Below, piece after piece: positions 27,380 to 37,484 of a stretch of 64,000 nucleotides of DNA; position 1 is the first letter of the stretch, and every line of letters begins with the position of its first letter. Source of the stretch: an uncultured Polaribacter sp. (GTDB lineage: Bacteria > Bacteroidota > Bacteroidia > Flavobacteriales > Flavobacteriaceae); NCBI GenBank assembly GCA_943788045.1, contig CALSOT010000005.1:76789-140788 (forward strand). Direction: 5' to 3'. A program made the translations under genes and the position numbers. Below the pieces are notes generated by a model, which did not search any database, had not been told where the DNA came from, and was given only the letters and a program-made list of their open reading frames with translations.

Positions 27380-28834
27380 TTAGTTATTATCAGAATACCC
27401 AATAACAGTTCCTTTTAAGGTTGCTGATGTACAATCTTCTACTTTTACCATTACAAAATCACCCAATTTATAATCACCTTTTGCGAAAACAGCTACAGTG
27501 TTTTGTGTGTTTCTTCCTTTCCATTCATTTGGGTTTTTCTTAGAAGTTCCTTCAATTAAAAATTCTTCTGTTTTACCCAAATGCTGCTGTGTTCTATATA
27601 ATGCGTGTTCTTGTTGTAAATCGATTATTTCTTGTAATCTGCGTTTTTTTATATGATGAGGTACATCATCTTCCATTTTTTTTGCAGCTAAAGTTCCTGG
27701 TCTTTCGGAATACGTAAACATAAACCCGAAATCATATTTTACGTATTTCATCAGTTCTATCGTGTCTTGATGATCTTCTTCTGTTTCTCCACAAAAACCA
27801 ACAATCATATCTTGTGATAGGGACATTTCTGGTACTATTCTAAAAATGTTGTCAATCAATTCGATATATTCTTCACGGGTGTGTTGTCTGTTCATCGCTT
27901 TTAGCATATTGTTACTTCCACTTTGAACGGGTAAATGAAGATACTTGCAAATGTTTTTGTGTTTTGCCATTGTGTAAATTACATCTAAACTTATATCCTG
28001 AGGGTTAGAAGTAGCAAAACGAAAACGTGTTTTAGGAAATTGCGTAGCACACATGTCGAGTAACTGTGCAAAATTTACGGCTGTTGCTTGAGCCATTTCA
28101 GTCGCTTTTTTAAAATCTTTTTTCAGACCACCACCATACCACAAAAAGCTGTCTACATTTTGACCTAAAAGAGTAATTTCTTTAAAGTTTTTATCAACCA
28201 TAGATTGAATTTCTTCTAAAACACTTTTTGGGTCACGACTTCTTTCACGTCCACGAGTAAAAGGAACCACACAAAAAGTACACATATTGTCACAGCCTCT
28301 TGTAATAGAAACAAATGCTGTTACTCCATTAGAATTTAATCTTACTGGAGCAATATCTCCGTAGGTTTCTTCTTTTGATAAAATTACATTTACAGCATCT
28401 CTACCTTCGTTAACTTCTTGCAGTAAATTTGGTAAATCTTTGTAGGCATCTGGGCCCACAACTAGGTCCACTATTTTTTCTTCTTCTAAAAATTTTTCCT
28501 TCAAACGTTCAGCCATGCATCCTAAAACACCAACTTTCATGTTTTTGTTTACTTGTTTTACAGCGTTGTATTTCTGTAATCTTTTGCGAACAGTAGTTTC
28601 TGCTTTTTCTCTAATAGAGCAAGTGTTTACTAATACCAAATCTGCATCTTCAAGGATTTGAGTTGTGTTGTAACCTTCCTTGTCTAAAATAGCAGCAACA
28701 ATCTCACTATCATTCATATTCATTTGGCAGCCATAACTTTCTATAAATAATTTTTTAGTGTTTTGTTTTTTATTTTCAGTAACAAGAGCTTTCCCTTGTA
28801 TTTTTTCATCTATGATTTTTTCAACGTGTTCCAT
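27380..28834 (-). CDS. miaB: tRNA-2-methylthio-N6-isopentenyladenosine synthase MiaB
   Basis: 484-residue radical-SAM methylthiotransferase acting on A37 of tRNAs reading UNN codons. The N-terminal UPF0004 domain has the auxiliary-cluster cysteines C36 (SYGCQMN), C72 (NTCSIRE) and C106 (GCMAER). The radical-SAM motif is C181-C185-C188 (RGCDNMCTFCVVP). The C-terminus is a TRAM domain (VMVKVEDCTSATLKG). It is divergent from topA. Confidence 0.96.
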   Translation of the reverse strand: MEHVEKIIDEKIQGKALVTENKKQNTKKLFIESYGCQMNMNDSEIVAAILDKEGYNTTQILEDADLVLVNTCSIREKAETTVRKRLQKYNAVKQVNKNMKVGVLGCMAERLKEKFLEEEKIVDLVVGPDAYKDLPNLLQEVNEGRDAVNVILSKEETYGDIAPVRLNSNGVTAFVSITRGCDNMCTFCVVPFTRGRERSRDPKSVLEEIQSMVDKNFKEITLLGQNVDSFLWYGGGLKKDFKKATEMAQATAVNFAQLLDMCATQFPKTRFRFATSNPQDISLDVIYTMAKHKNICKYLHLPVQSGSNNMLKAMNRQHTREEYIELIDNIFRIVPEMSLSQDMIVGFCGETEEDHQDTIELMKYVKYDFGFMFTYSERPGTLAAKKMEDDVPHHIKKRRLQEIIDLQQEHALYRTQQHLGKTEEFLIEGTSKKNPNEWKGRNTQNTVAVFAKGDYKLGDFVMVKVEDCTSATLKGTVIGYSDNN

Positions 28835-28975
28835 CTCTAAATTTATCAGTAAAAGGTTTACAAAGATACAACCAAATTTGATTTTTTATGACAAATTGGC
28901 AGAAAAATAGTGTTAGAATTCTTTTATTAATTTATCGAAAAATAAAGAAAAAATTTTTTTTCACAAAAATCTGTC

Positions 28976-28983
28976 TACTTTTG
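28976..28983 (+). promoter_or_regulatory. Putative topA -7 element
   Basis: TACTTTTG matches TANNTTTG and is followed by C; it lies 52 bp before the topA ATG. The -33 region has TTT instead of TTG at 19-bp spacing. Confidence 0.45.
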
Positions 28984-29034
28984 CAAATTAAAATAGTGCG
29001 CTTTTAAAGCGTTTTTAGTGTTAAATAAATATAA

Positions 29035-31533
29035 ATGGCAAAGAATTTAGTAATTGTAGAGTCACCAGCAAAAGCAAAAACCATTGAAAAATTTCTTGGA
29101 AAAGATTTTCAAGTAGAATCTAGTTATGGTCATATAGCAGACTTACCATCAAAAGAATTAGGAATTGATGTGGAGGGCGATTTTAGTCCAAAGTATATAA
29201 TTTCCGATGATAAAAAGCCTGTTATGAAAAAACTAAAGTCTTTAGTTAAGAAAGCAGAAACTGTTTGGTTGGCAAGTGATGAGGATCGTGAGGGAGAGGC
29301 AATTGCATGGCATTTAAAAGAACAATTAGATTTAAAAGAAGAGAATACAAAACGTATTGTTTTTCATGAAATTACTAAAAAAGCCATATTAAATGCAGTC
29401 GAAAATCCTAGAGACATCGATTATAATATGGTAAATGCGCAACAAGCACGTAGAGTTTTAGACAGACTTGTTGGGTACGAATTATCACCAGTGTTATGGA
29501 GGAAAGTTAAAGGAGGCTTATCTGCAGGAAGGGTTCAATCTGTTGCTGTTAGATTAATTGTAGAAAAAGAAAGAAGTATTTACGAATTTAATTCTGAGAC
29601 ACATTATAAGGTCGTTGCTGAATTTTGTAATGTAGAAGGAAAAAAGTTTAAAGCTTCAATTCCTAAGAATTTCGATTCTAAAAAATCTGCTGAAGATTTT
29701 TTAAATTCTTGCTCTGATGCTGATTTTTCTATTGCTGAATTAACTAAAAAGCCAGCAAAAAAATCTCCAGCAGCTCCATTTACAACTTCAACATTACAAC
29801 AAGAAGCATCTCGTAAATTAGGTTTTCCCGTTGCTAAAACAATGCAAGTTGCACAACGTTTATACGAAGCGGGTTTAATTACTTATATGAGAACAGATAG
29901 TGTAAACTTATCTGTTGACGCAAGAGATGCTGCTGAAGAAGAAATTACAAATTATTACGGTGCAGAATATAGTAAACAACGTGTTTTTAAGTCGAAGGCA
30001 AAAGGAGCTCAAGAAGCCCATGAAGCGATTCGTCCTACAAATATGAAAATGCATTCTATCGATACTGAGTTTGATCAAACTAGGTTGTATGATTTAATTT
30101 GGAAAAGAACTTTAGCTTCTCAGATGAGTGAAGCTCAGTTAGAGAGAACTAATTTTAAGATAGAAAACTCTAAGAACGAAAAAATCTTCACTGCAAATGG
30201 AGAAATGATAAAGTTTGAAGGTTTCTTAAAGGTTTATCTAGAAGGAAATGATAATGAAGAAGAGGAGCAAGCTGGAATGTTGCCGCTGTTAAATGTAGGT
30301 GAGCATTTAGATTATAATTTTATAAATGCTACACAAAGGTTTACAAGCCCACCTTACAGATTTACGGAAGCTTCTTTGGTAAAGCGATTAGAGGAACTAG
30401 GTATTGGTAGACCCTCTACATATGCACCTACAATTTCTACAGTGCAAAGAAGAGGTTATGTTGAAAAAGGAGAAGATGAAGGTTTAGAGAGGGGTTATGA
30501 GCAGATGATTTTATCTGCAGGTTCTTTAAAAAGTCAACAATTGACAGAAAAAACAGGTTCAAATAAAAATAAATTAATTCCCACAGATATCGGGAATATA
30601 GTGAATGATTTTTTAGTTGCCAATTTTTCTAATGTTCTAGATTTTGGCTTTACAGCGAAAGTAGAGTCTTCTTTTGATGATATTTCTGAAGGAACCGAAG
30701 ATTGGACAGAAATGATAAAAGGTTTCTATACAAAGTTTCATGATATTGTTGAAGATGTAAAGGAAAATGCTGAGAGAGAAAGTGGAGAACGTATTTTAGG
30801 AAAACATCCAGAAACTGGAAAAACTGTTTTAGTTCGTTTAGGTAAATTTGGTCCAATTGCACAAATTGGTGCTCCAGAAGATGAGGAAAAAGTATTTGCT
30901 AGTCTCAATAAAGATCAGAATTTAGGAACTATCACAATAGAAGAGGCATTAGAATTATTCTTGCTTCCAAAAACATTAGGCGGATATGAAGATGAAGAGG
31001 TAATCGTTTCTAATGGGCGTTTTGGGCCTTACATTCGATTCGGAAAGATGTTTGTTTCTTTGGATAAAGGAGAGAATCCAATGGAGGTTGATTTGTCTAG
31101 AGCAATAGATTTGATTGTTGCGAAGCAAAAAGCCGATGCGCCAATTTATCACTATGAAGATTTACCTGTGCAGAAAGGTGTTGGGCGTTTTGGACCATTT
31201 TTGAAATGGAATTCTATTTTTATTAATGTAAGTAAGAAATATGATTTTGATAATCTTACTGATGACGATATTGTAGAGTTAATTGAAATTAAAAAACAGA
31301 AAGAGATAGAAAAAGTTATTCATAATTGGGAAGATGTTGGTATTCGAATAGAAAAAGCCCGATGGGGGCGTTTCAATGTGTTGAAAGGAAAGATTAAAAT
31401 AGAATTACCTAAGACAACAGATGTTGGTAAAATAACTAAGGATCAAGCTGTTAAGATGATTGAATTGAAAGCTCCAAAGAAAAAAGTAACAAAGAAAAAA
31501 AAATCAGTAAAGAAAATAACGAAAAAGAAGTAG
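29035..31533 (+). CDS. topA: DNA topoisomerase I
   Basis: 832-residue type IA topoisomerase that relaxes negative supercoils. The Toprim domain (residues 4-115) carries IVESPAKAKTIEKFLG and SDEDREGEAIAWH. The catalytic Tyr is Y284 in LITYMRTDSVNLS. The C-terminal part has Toprim_Crpt-type repeats (GRFGPYIRFGKMF, GRFGPFLKWNSIF) without zinc-finger cysteines and ends in a Lys-rich tail, as in other Bacteroidota. Confidence 0.97.
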   Translation: MAKNLVIVESPAKAKTIEKFLGKDFQVESSYGHIADLPSKELGIDVEGDFSPKYIISDDKKPVMKKLKSLVKKAETVWLASDEDREGEAIAWHLKEQLDLKEENTKRIVFHEITKKAILNAVENPRDIDYNMVNAQQARRVLDRLVGYELSPVLWRKVKGGLSAGRVQSVAVRLIVEKERSIYEFNSETHYKVVAEFCNVEGKKFKASIPKNFDSKKSAEDFLNSCSDADFSIAELTKKPAKKSPAAPFTTSTLQQEASRKLGFPVAKTMQVAQRLYEAGLITYMRTDSVNLSVDARDAAEEEITNYYGAEYSKQRVFKSKAKGAQEAHEAIRPTNMKMHSIDTEFDQTRLYDLIWKRTLASQMSEAQLERTNFKIENSKNEKIFTANGEMIKFEGFLKVYLEGNDNEEEEQAGMLPLLNVGEHLDYNFINATQRFTSPPYRFTEASLVKRLEELGIGRPSTYAPTISTVQRRGYVEKGEDEGLERGYEQMILSAGSLKSQQLTEKTGSNKNKLIPTDIGNIVNDFLVANFSNVLDFGFTAKVESSFDDISEGTEDWTEMIKGFYTKFHDIVEDVKENAERESGERILGKHPETGKTVLVRLGKFGPIAQIGAPEDEEKVFASLNKDQNLGTITIEEALELFLLPKTLGGYEDEEVIVSNGRFGPYIRFGKMFVSLDKGENPMEVDLSRAIDLIVAKQKADAPIYHYEDLPVQKGVGRFGPFLKWNSIFINVSKKYDFDNLTDDDIVELIEIKKQKEIEKVIHNWEDVGIRIEKARWGRFNVLKGKIKIELPKTTDVGKITKDQAVKMIELKAPKKKVTKKKKSVKKITKKK

Positions 31534-31568
31534 GTATTTATTATATTGCGAGCTGTTAAAAAAAATTG

Positions 31569-32729
31569 ATGAATAAAGATTTCTTAACCCCCGTAAAAGA
31601 ATCTGTTATATCGCATCTTGCGTTACAACCTAATTTATGCTTGGGGCAAATAATTAGAATTCATACTGAACAACAAGGTGTTCCTGATCTAGAGAACATA
31701 AAAATTGCAATTTTAGGAGTTCAAGAAGATAGAAATTCAGCAAATAATTTTGGATGTGGGGACAATTTGCATTTTATTCGAACAAAATTGTATGAACTGT
31801 TTCCAGGAAATTGGAATGCTCCAATAGCTGATTTAGGAAATGTTTTAAAAGGTAGTTCTGTTGCTGACACTTATTTTGCAGTTTCAGAAATTATAACAAT
31901 TTTGCTCAAGAAAAATATTATCCCAATTATTATTGGTGGAGGTCAAGACTTAACTTATGTAAATTATAGAGCATATGATTCATTAGAACAAACTGTTAAT
32001 ATCGCTGCGGTAGATAGTAGATTTGATTTGGGTAATATAAATGATGAGTTAACCTCTCAATCTTATTTAAGTAAGGTGATAATGAGAGAACCAAACAACT
32101 TGTTCAATTATAGTAATGTTGGTTATCAGACATATTTTAATTCACAAGATGAAATCGAGTTGTTAGACAATTTGTTTTTTGATGCTTACAGATTGGGAAA
32201 AGCAAAGGAATTAGAGAATATTGAGCCTGTGTTTAGAAATGCTGATATCGTTTCTATAGATATAGGTTCTGTGAGGCAAAGTGAGGCTCCTGCGAATAAT
32301 AATGCTTCCCCTAATGGGTTTTATGGAGAAGAAATTTGTGCAATTTCAAGGTATGCAGGATTAAGTGATAAAGTATCCTCTTTCGGTATTTATGAGTACA
32401 ATTCCAAATTAGATAATAATCATCAAACAGCCCATTTAATAGCACAAATGGTTTGGTACTTTATTGAAGGAGTAAATTTTAGAGTGAAGGATTACCCTTT
32501 TTCAGGAAAAGAGAACTATCAAAAATTTACAGTTTTGTTGGAAGACGATGAGCCTTTAACATTCTATAAAAGTAATAAATCTGGAAGATGGTGGATAGAG
32601 ATAAAAATAGTGTCGGATAATAAATACAAAAGACATGCGTTAATACCATGTACTTATAATGATTATGAGGACGCTACAAAGCAAATTATTCCTGAAAAAT
32701 GGTATAAGGCAATGCGAAAATTAGTGTGA
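31569..32729 (+). CDS. Arginase/formimidoylglutamase-fold protein with degenerate metal site
   Basis: 386 residues of the ureohydrolase fold; a TTG three bases upstream is also in frame, but the ATG at 31569 is preferred. The canonical manganese motifs are altered: GGGHD reads GGGQD, DAHxD reads DSRFD, and DxDxxDP reads DIGSVRQ. At least three metal ligands are therefore lost, so a ureohydrolase activity is unlikely despite the usual annotation as formimidoylglutamase. It sits between topA and gldK, a position conserved in Flavobacteriia, which hints at a link to gliding or secretion rather than histidine breakdown. No hut genes are nearby. Confidence 0.8.
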   Translation: MNKDFLTPVKESVISHLALQPNLCLGQIIRIHTEQQGVPDLENIKIAILGVQEDRNSANNFGCGDNLHFIRTKLYELFPGNWNAPIADLGNVLKGSSVADTYFAVSEIITILLKKNIIPIIIGGGQDLTYVNYRAYDSLEQTVNIAAVDSRFDLGNINDELTSQSYLSKVIMREPNNLFNYSNVGYQTYFNSQDEIELLDNLFFDAYRLGKAKELENIEPVFRNADIVSIDIGSVRQSEAPANNNASPNGFYGEEICAISRYAGLSDKVSSFGIYEYNSKLDNNHQTAHLIAQMVWYFIEGVNFRVKDYPFSGKENYQKFTVLLEDDEPLTFYKSNKSGRWWIEIKIVSDNKYKRHALIPCTYNDYEDATKQIIPEKWYKAMRKLV

Positions 32730-32775
32730 TTAAAAAAAGGTTAGAATAATGTAGTGTTAAAATGCAATTTGGTTA

Positions 32776-32806
32776 TTGTTTTTTAACAAAAAAAATAATA
32801 GGTTTA
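32776..32806 (+). promoter_or_regulatory. Putative gldK operon promoter
   Basis: TTG at 32776-32778, 20 bp, then TAGGTTTA (32799-32806), one mismatch to TANNTTTG. It ends 29 bp before the gldK ATG. Confidence 0.45.
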
Positions 32807-32835
32807 CGGACTTTATAGTAAAGACATTTTAGGAT

Positions 32836-34206
32836 ATGAAGAAAGCAGCAATATTTGCACTTTTAATGGTAGTTTTTTATAGTTGTGGCTCTAATGATAG
32901 AGGAGAGTTAGTAGGTGTTAAATCCAAGAAAAAATGGTTTTCAGAGAAGCCGTTTGGTACGGCTTTAATACCTGGTGGATCATTTACAATGGGTAAACAG
33001 GATCAAGATATTATTGGTACTATTAACGCACCAACAAAAACGGTTACTGTTAGACCATACTATATGGATGAAACAGAAGTTACAAACAATGAATATAAAG
33101 CTTTCGTAGTTTGGGTAAAAGATTCTATTGTAAGAACCAGGTTAGGGTATCAACAAGAAATGGCCGGTATGATTGGGTCGCCTAATGCAGATGGAACAGC
33201 ATTGTCTGGTGGAATTCACGATTATGCTTTTGCTGTGCAAGATACAACAGGTGCAACTGCCTACCAAAAATATATGTATGACAATTATTACAGTTTAGGC
33301 GACGGTATGGATTCGATAAAACCATTAAATTGGGAAAATGAAATTATTTGGAATAAAGAAGAATTTCCTGATGCAGACTATGTAGAGGTTATGGATTCTT
33401 TATATATACCGAGAGAAGAAGCTGTAGATGGCGTTAGAACTTTTAATACAGAATTCTTAAAATATAGATATTCTTGGTTTGATAGAGACAATGCAGCAAG
33501 AAAAGGAGGTAATAGAAAAGATTTTGTAAAAACAGAATTACTTAATATTTATCCTGATACAACGGTTTGGGTGAAAGACTTTAATTATTCTTACAACGAT
33601 CCAATGCATTTAAACTATTTTAATCACCAATCTTATGGGGATTATCCTGTAGTGGGTGTAACTTGGGGACAAGCAACAGCTTTCTGTAATTGGAGAACTA
33701 AAATGAAAAACGATTACTTAAAAACTAAGAAAAATGCAACGGCAGTTCCTAATTTCAGGTTACCAACTGAAGCAGAATGGGAATATGCTGCTAGGGGAGG
33801 TCTTGAATTTGCAACATATCCTTGGGGTACAGGTGGTACTACGAGTGATAGAGGTTGTTTTTTAGCAAATTTTAAACCTGTAAGAGGGAATTATGCCGTA
33901 GATGGAGCACTTTATACGATGGAAGCAAAATCTTATAACGCAAATGATTACGGTTTATATAATATGGCAGGAAATGTTTCTGAATGGACAAATACTGCAT
34001 ATAACTTATCCTCTTATCAAATGGCATCTACAATGAATCCAAATGTTGAGGATAGAAAAAATAAAAGGAAAATAGTACGTGGAGGTTCTTGGAAAGATGT
34101 TGCATACTTTTTAGAGGTTAGTTCTAGAGATTTTGAATATGCGGACACAGCAAGAAGTTATATTGGTTTCAGAACCGTACAAGATTACATTGGTACATCA
34201 AATTAA
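32836..34206 (+). CDS. gldK: Type IX secretion/gliding lipoprotein GldK
   Basis: 456 residues with a lipoprotein signal (VVFYSCGSN, Cys 17) and an FGE/SUMF1-like sulfatase-modifying fold: IPGGSFTMG, DETEVTNNEYKAF, PVVGVTWGQATAFCNW, RLPTEAEWEYAARGG, GNVSEWT, VRGGSWKD and GFRT. GldK (PorK) forms with GldN a ring on the periplasmic side of the outer membrane in the type IX secretion system. First gene of gldKLMN. Confidence 0.96.
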   Translation: MKKAAIFALLMVVFYSCGSNDRGELVGVKSKKKWFSEKPFGTALIPGGSFTMGKQDQDIIGTINAPTKTVTVRPYYMDETEVTNNEYKAFVVWVKDSIVRTRLGYQQEMAGMIGSPNADGTALSGGIHDYAFAVQDTTGATAYQKYMYDNYYSLGDGMDSIKPLNWENEIIWNKEEFPDADYVEVMDSLYIPREEAVDGVRTFNTEFLKYRYSWFDRDNAARKGGNRKDFVKTELLNIYPDTTVWVKDFNYSYNDPMHLNYFNHQSYGDYPVVGVTWGQATAFCNWRTKMKNDYLKTKKNATAVPNFRLPTEAEWEYAARGGLEFATYPWGTGGTTSDRGCFLANFKPVRGNYAVDGALYTMEAKSYNANDYGLYNMAGNVSEWTNTAYNLSSYQMASTMNPNVEDRKNKRKIVRGGSWKDVAYFLEVSSRDFEYADTARSYIGFRTVQDYIGTSN

Positions 34207-34243
34207 TAAATAAATAAACAAACAAATTTTAAAAAAAAGAACT

Positions 34244-34888
34244 ATGGCACAGTCAAAAAAGCAAAAACAAGTAATGAACTTCGTTTATGGAATGGGAGCA
34301 GCAGTTGTTATTATTGGAGCACTATTTAAAATTCAACATATTAGTCTAGACCTTGGAGTCTTTCAATTATCTGGAGGGGTAATGTTAACAATTGGTTTAG
34401 TTGTAGAAGCATTTGTTTTTGCAATTTCAGCATTTGAGCGTGTAGAAGAAGATTTAGATTGGACTAAAGTATATCCTGAATTGGGTACTGATGGTGTTAA
34501 ATCAGGAAAAGAATTAGGTGCTCAAGGTTTATTATCTCAAAAATTAGATAATTTATTACAAGAGGCGAATATAGATGCAGGTTTAATGGAGAGCTTAGGA
34601 ACAAGTATGAAGAACTTTCAGGGAGCAGCAGAGGGTTTATCGGCGGCATCAGAATCTATTTCAGCTACGAATAAGTACAACGAGCAAGTTTCAATGGCAG
34701 CAGTTCAAATGGAAACGTTGAACAATTTATACAAAGTACAAGTAGAAAATACATCAAAGCAATCAGAATTAAATGGGGTTGTCGTTGAGAACACCGAGAA
34801 GTTAAAAGAACAAATGGAGTCTTTAGCACAGAATTTATCTTCTTTAAACGGAGTTTATGGAGGCATGCTTTCTGCTATGTCTAAATAA
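34244..34888 (+). CDS. gldL: Type IX secretion/gliding motor protein GldL
   Basis: 214 residues: two N-terminal membrane helices (about 13-29 and 41-64) and a long cytoplasmic helical domain. E55 in the second helix (GLVVEAFVFAIS) and K29 after the first are the charged residues expected of the proton-driven GldLM motor. It powers both protein secretion and gliding. It lies 37 bp after gldK. Confidence 0.96.
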   Translation: MAQSKKQKQVMNFVYGMGAAVVIIGALFKIQHISLDLGVFQLSGGVMLTIGLVVEAFVFAISAFERVEEDLDWTKVYPELGTDGVKSGKELGAQGLLSQKLDNLLQEANIDAGLMESLGTSMKNFQGAAEGLSAASESISATNKYNEQVSMAAVQMETLNNLYKVQVENTSKQSELNGVVVENTEKLKEQMESLAQNLSSLNGVYGGMLSAMSK

Positions 34889-34933
34889 TAATTAGTGAAA
34901 CTAATATAATATTAACTCAAAAAACTAATTATA

Positions 34934-36463
34934 ATGGCAGGAGGAAAAATGTCCGCAAGACAGAAGATGATAAATTTAATGTATCTTGTTTTCATTGCAA
35001 TGTTAGCAATGAATATGAGTAAAGAAGTTTTATCCGCTTTCGGTTTTATGAATGAAAAGCTGACTGAAAATAATATTTCAACAACAGCAAAGAATAATGC
35101 AGCTTATGCTAACCTAGAGACTAAAGCTTCTGAACAAGCAGCAAAATTTGGTCCCTTAAAAGTTAAAGCAGATAAGATTAAAAAATATTCAACAGAATTT
35201 TATGATTATCTTGCAGCTTTAAAGGAGAAAATGACTTTTGGTGTTGAAGATCTTAAAGATTATGAATCTATGGATAAAACAGCATTTTTAGATGAATATT
35301 TTTTTACAGGTGATAAATTTACTAAAGAGGGTCAGGAGTTTTTAGATAGAATTAATGGATACAGAACAGATGTTTCTGGTGTATTAGGCGCCGACAGTAG
35401 GTTTACTTCTGTTGTGAAAAGTAAATTTTCTACAAAGCCCGTCATAAATAGTAAGACAAAGTTAGAAGTTCCTTTTTTAAAGGCAAGATACGAAGGTTTT
35501 CCATTGGTTGCATCTTTAACTAGTTTAACTCAAATGCAAGCTGATATTAAAAATACTGAAAGTGATATTGTCGCAGATTTATTAGGGGGTAAATTAGAAG
35601 AGGCTTTATCTTTAGACAATTATAAAGGAATTGTTGCTTTAGAAAAGAACGCTTATTTCGCAGGAGAAAAAGTAACGGGTAAAATTGTTTTAGGTCGTTA
35701 TGATGAGACTATGGTTCCTGATAATGTTATTTTAAATGGGAGAAATTACAAGAACATTAAATCGGGTCAGGTAATTATAGATATGCCTGCAGGAAATGTA
35801 GGTAGCCATGATATTAAAGGTCAAATAACCTTTACTCAAAACGGTGAACCTGTTAATGTTGATTTTAAAAGTACTTACTCTGTTATTCCAGAGCCAAGTA
35901 ATGCAGTGGTTTCTGCGGATAAAATGAATGTTGTTTATAGAGGTTTGGAAAATCCTATTTCTGTTTCTTTACCTGGTGTTAGTGATAATATGCTAAAAGT
36001 ATCTGCAATTGGAGGAAAATTGACTGGAGGTAAAGGGAAATATAGTATCAAACCAGGAGCAGGAAAAATAGCAACGATTAATGTAAGTGCTAAGTTGAGT
36101 AGTGGTAAAACTGTAAATTCTAAAGCTACTTTTAGAATAAAAGATATACCAGCAGCGATGGGATCTGTAAGAGGTCAATACGGAACTGTTCGAATGCCTA
36201 AATCAGGTTTATCAAACGCTCCAATCGCGGCAGGTTTGCCAGATTTTGAATTCGATTTAAAAATAAAGGTACAGAGTTTTAAAATTAAAGTACCAGGCCA
36301 ACTGACTATTATTGTGAAGGGTGCGAAATTAAGCGCAGCGGCAAAGAAGAAATTGTCCAAAGCAAAAAGGGGAGATATCATCACTATTTATGGTATTAAA
36401 GCTACAGCCAACGGGTATGACCTTAAAAAAGTACTACCGGTTAATATAGAATTAACTAATTAG
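34934..36463 (+). CDS. gldM: Type IX secretion/gliding motor protein GldM
   Basis: 509 residues with one N-terminal membrane helix (MINLMYLVFIAMLAMNMS), which sits inside the GldL pentamer, and a long periplasmic shaft of beta domains reaching to GldK/GldN. MAGGKMSARQKMINLMYLV is the family start signature. Third gene of gldKLMN, 45 bp after gldL. Confidence 0.96.
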   Translation: MAGGKMSARQKMINLMYLVFIAMLAMNMSKEVLSAFGFMNEKLTENNISTTAKNNAAYANLETKASEQAAKFGPLKVKADKIKKYSTEFYDYLAALKEKMTFGVEDLKDYESMDKTAFLDEYFFTGDKFTKEGQEFLDRINGYRTDVSGVLGADSRFTSVVKSKFSTKPVINSKTKLEVPFLKARYEGFPLVASLTSLTQMQADIKNTESDIVADLLGGKLEEALSLDNYKGIVALEKNAYFAGEKVTGKIVLGRYDETMVPDNVILNGRNYKNIKSGQVIIDMPAGNVGSHDIKGQITFTQNGEPVNVDFKSTYSVIPEPSNAVVSADKMNVVYRGLENPISVSLPGVSDNMLKVSAIGGKLTGGKGKYSIKPGAGKIATINVSAKLSSGKTVNSKATFRIKDIPAAMGSVRGQYGTVRMPKSGLSNAPIAAGLPDFEFDLKIKVQSFKIKVPGQLTIIVKGAKLSAAAKKKLSKAKRGDIITIYGIKATANGYDLKKVLPVNIELTN

Positions 36464-36480
36464 AAGTAAAAAAATAAAAT

Positions 36481-37332
36481 ATGTTTAAAAATGGTTTAAT
36501 ATTCTTTTTCGCTTTGATCATAAGTGGTTCAATGAATGCGCAAGCAAATTTATTGAATGCTAAAAGTGTTGATCAAATAGGGGTGAAAAATGAACAACAA
36601 ATAGCAGCGGACAATGATGGACCTATACCTTACGGATATGTAGATGATAGGGATGTATTATGGTCTAAAGTGGTTTGGGAATTTATCGATTTAAATCAAA
36701 AAATAAATTTACCTTATTATTTCCCAATTGACACAACAAATATGTCTTCGGACAGAAGATCGTTATTCGATACTTTAATTAAAGGAATTAAACAAGGTAA
36801 AATAAAGGAAGCATATTCAGACTCTTTTTTTACTTCTAAAATCACCCAAAGTGAAATAGACTCCAGAATGACTAGTGTCAGAGAAGAGAATGGCTATAAG
36901 GATATAGTCAGGCTTCAAACACAAGATGTTGAAGGCTATATGATTAAAGGAATATGGTATTTTGATAAGCGTCAAGGTGAATTGAAATACAGGTTATTGG
37001 CTTTAGCTCCTATGGGTAAAGATGTACAGACTATAGGTACAGATATTGAAGATGAGGAATTGTATGAGTTATTTTGGGTTTTCTTTCCTTCAACAAGAGA
37101 TGTTTTACATGATGCTAAAGTTTTTAACCCCAAAAATGCTTCTCACCCAATCTCTTTTGATCACCTTTTAAATGCAAGAAGATTTAGTGGCGTAATTGTG
37201 AGAGAAGAAAATGTTTACGGTAACAGAAAAATTTCTGATTATGTAAGAGGTAATTCTTTATTCCAATTATTAGAAGCAAATAAAATTAAAGAAGACGTTA
37301 GAAACAGAGAGATGGATATGTGGAATTATTAA
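36481..37332 (+). CDS. gldN: Type IX secretion/gliding protein GldN
   Basis: 283 residues with a signal peptide (ends near SMNAQAN). Conserved family text includes VLWSKVVWEFIDLNQKINLPYYFP and GIWYFDKRQGELKYRLLALAP. GldN (PorN) associates with GldK in the periplasmic ring of the type IX system. Last gene of gldKLMN, closed by the terminator at 37361. Confidence 0.95.
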   Translation: MFKNGLIFFFALIISGSMNAQANLLNAKSVDQIGVKNEQQIAADNDGPIPYGYVDDRDVLWSKVVWEFIDLNQKINLPYYFPIDTTNMSSDRRSLFDTLIKGIKQGKIKEAYSDSFFTSKITQSEIDSRMTSVREENGYKDIVRLQTQDVEGYMIKGIWYFDKRQGELKYRLLALAPMGKDVQTIGTDIEDEELYELFWVFFPSTRDVLHDAKVFNPKNASHPISFDHLLNARRFSGVIVREENVYGNRKISDYVRGNSLFQLLEANKIKEDVRNREMDMWNY

Positions 37333-37360
37333 AACTTTTTAAACATAGATATATTTTATT

Positions 37361-37390
37361 AAAAACGTTTGCGAAAGCAAACGTTTTTAT
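37361..37390 (+). terminator. Terminator of the gldKLMN operon
   Basis: A 12-bp perfect stem (37361-37372 AAAAACGTTTGC with 37377-37388) with a GAAA tetraloop, closed by a T run. The A run upstream allows bidirectional use. Confidence 0.92.
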
Positions 37391-37484
37391 ATTTAAACTA
37401 ATATTTAATTTTGTATTATCTTGTGGATTAGGATATGAATTTTCTTAAATAATTGATTCAATCATATCTAAATATTTTTATCTC

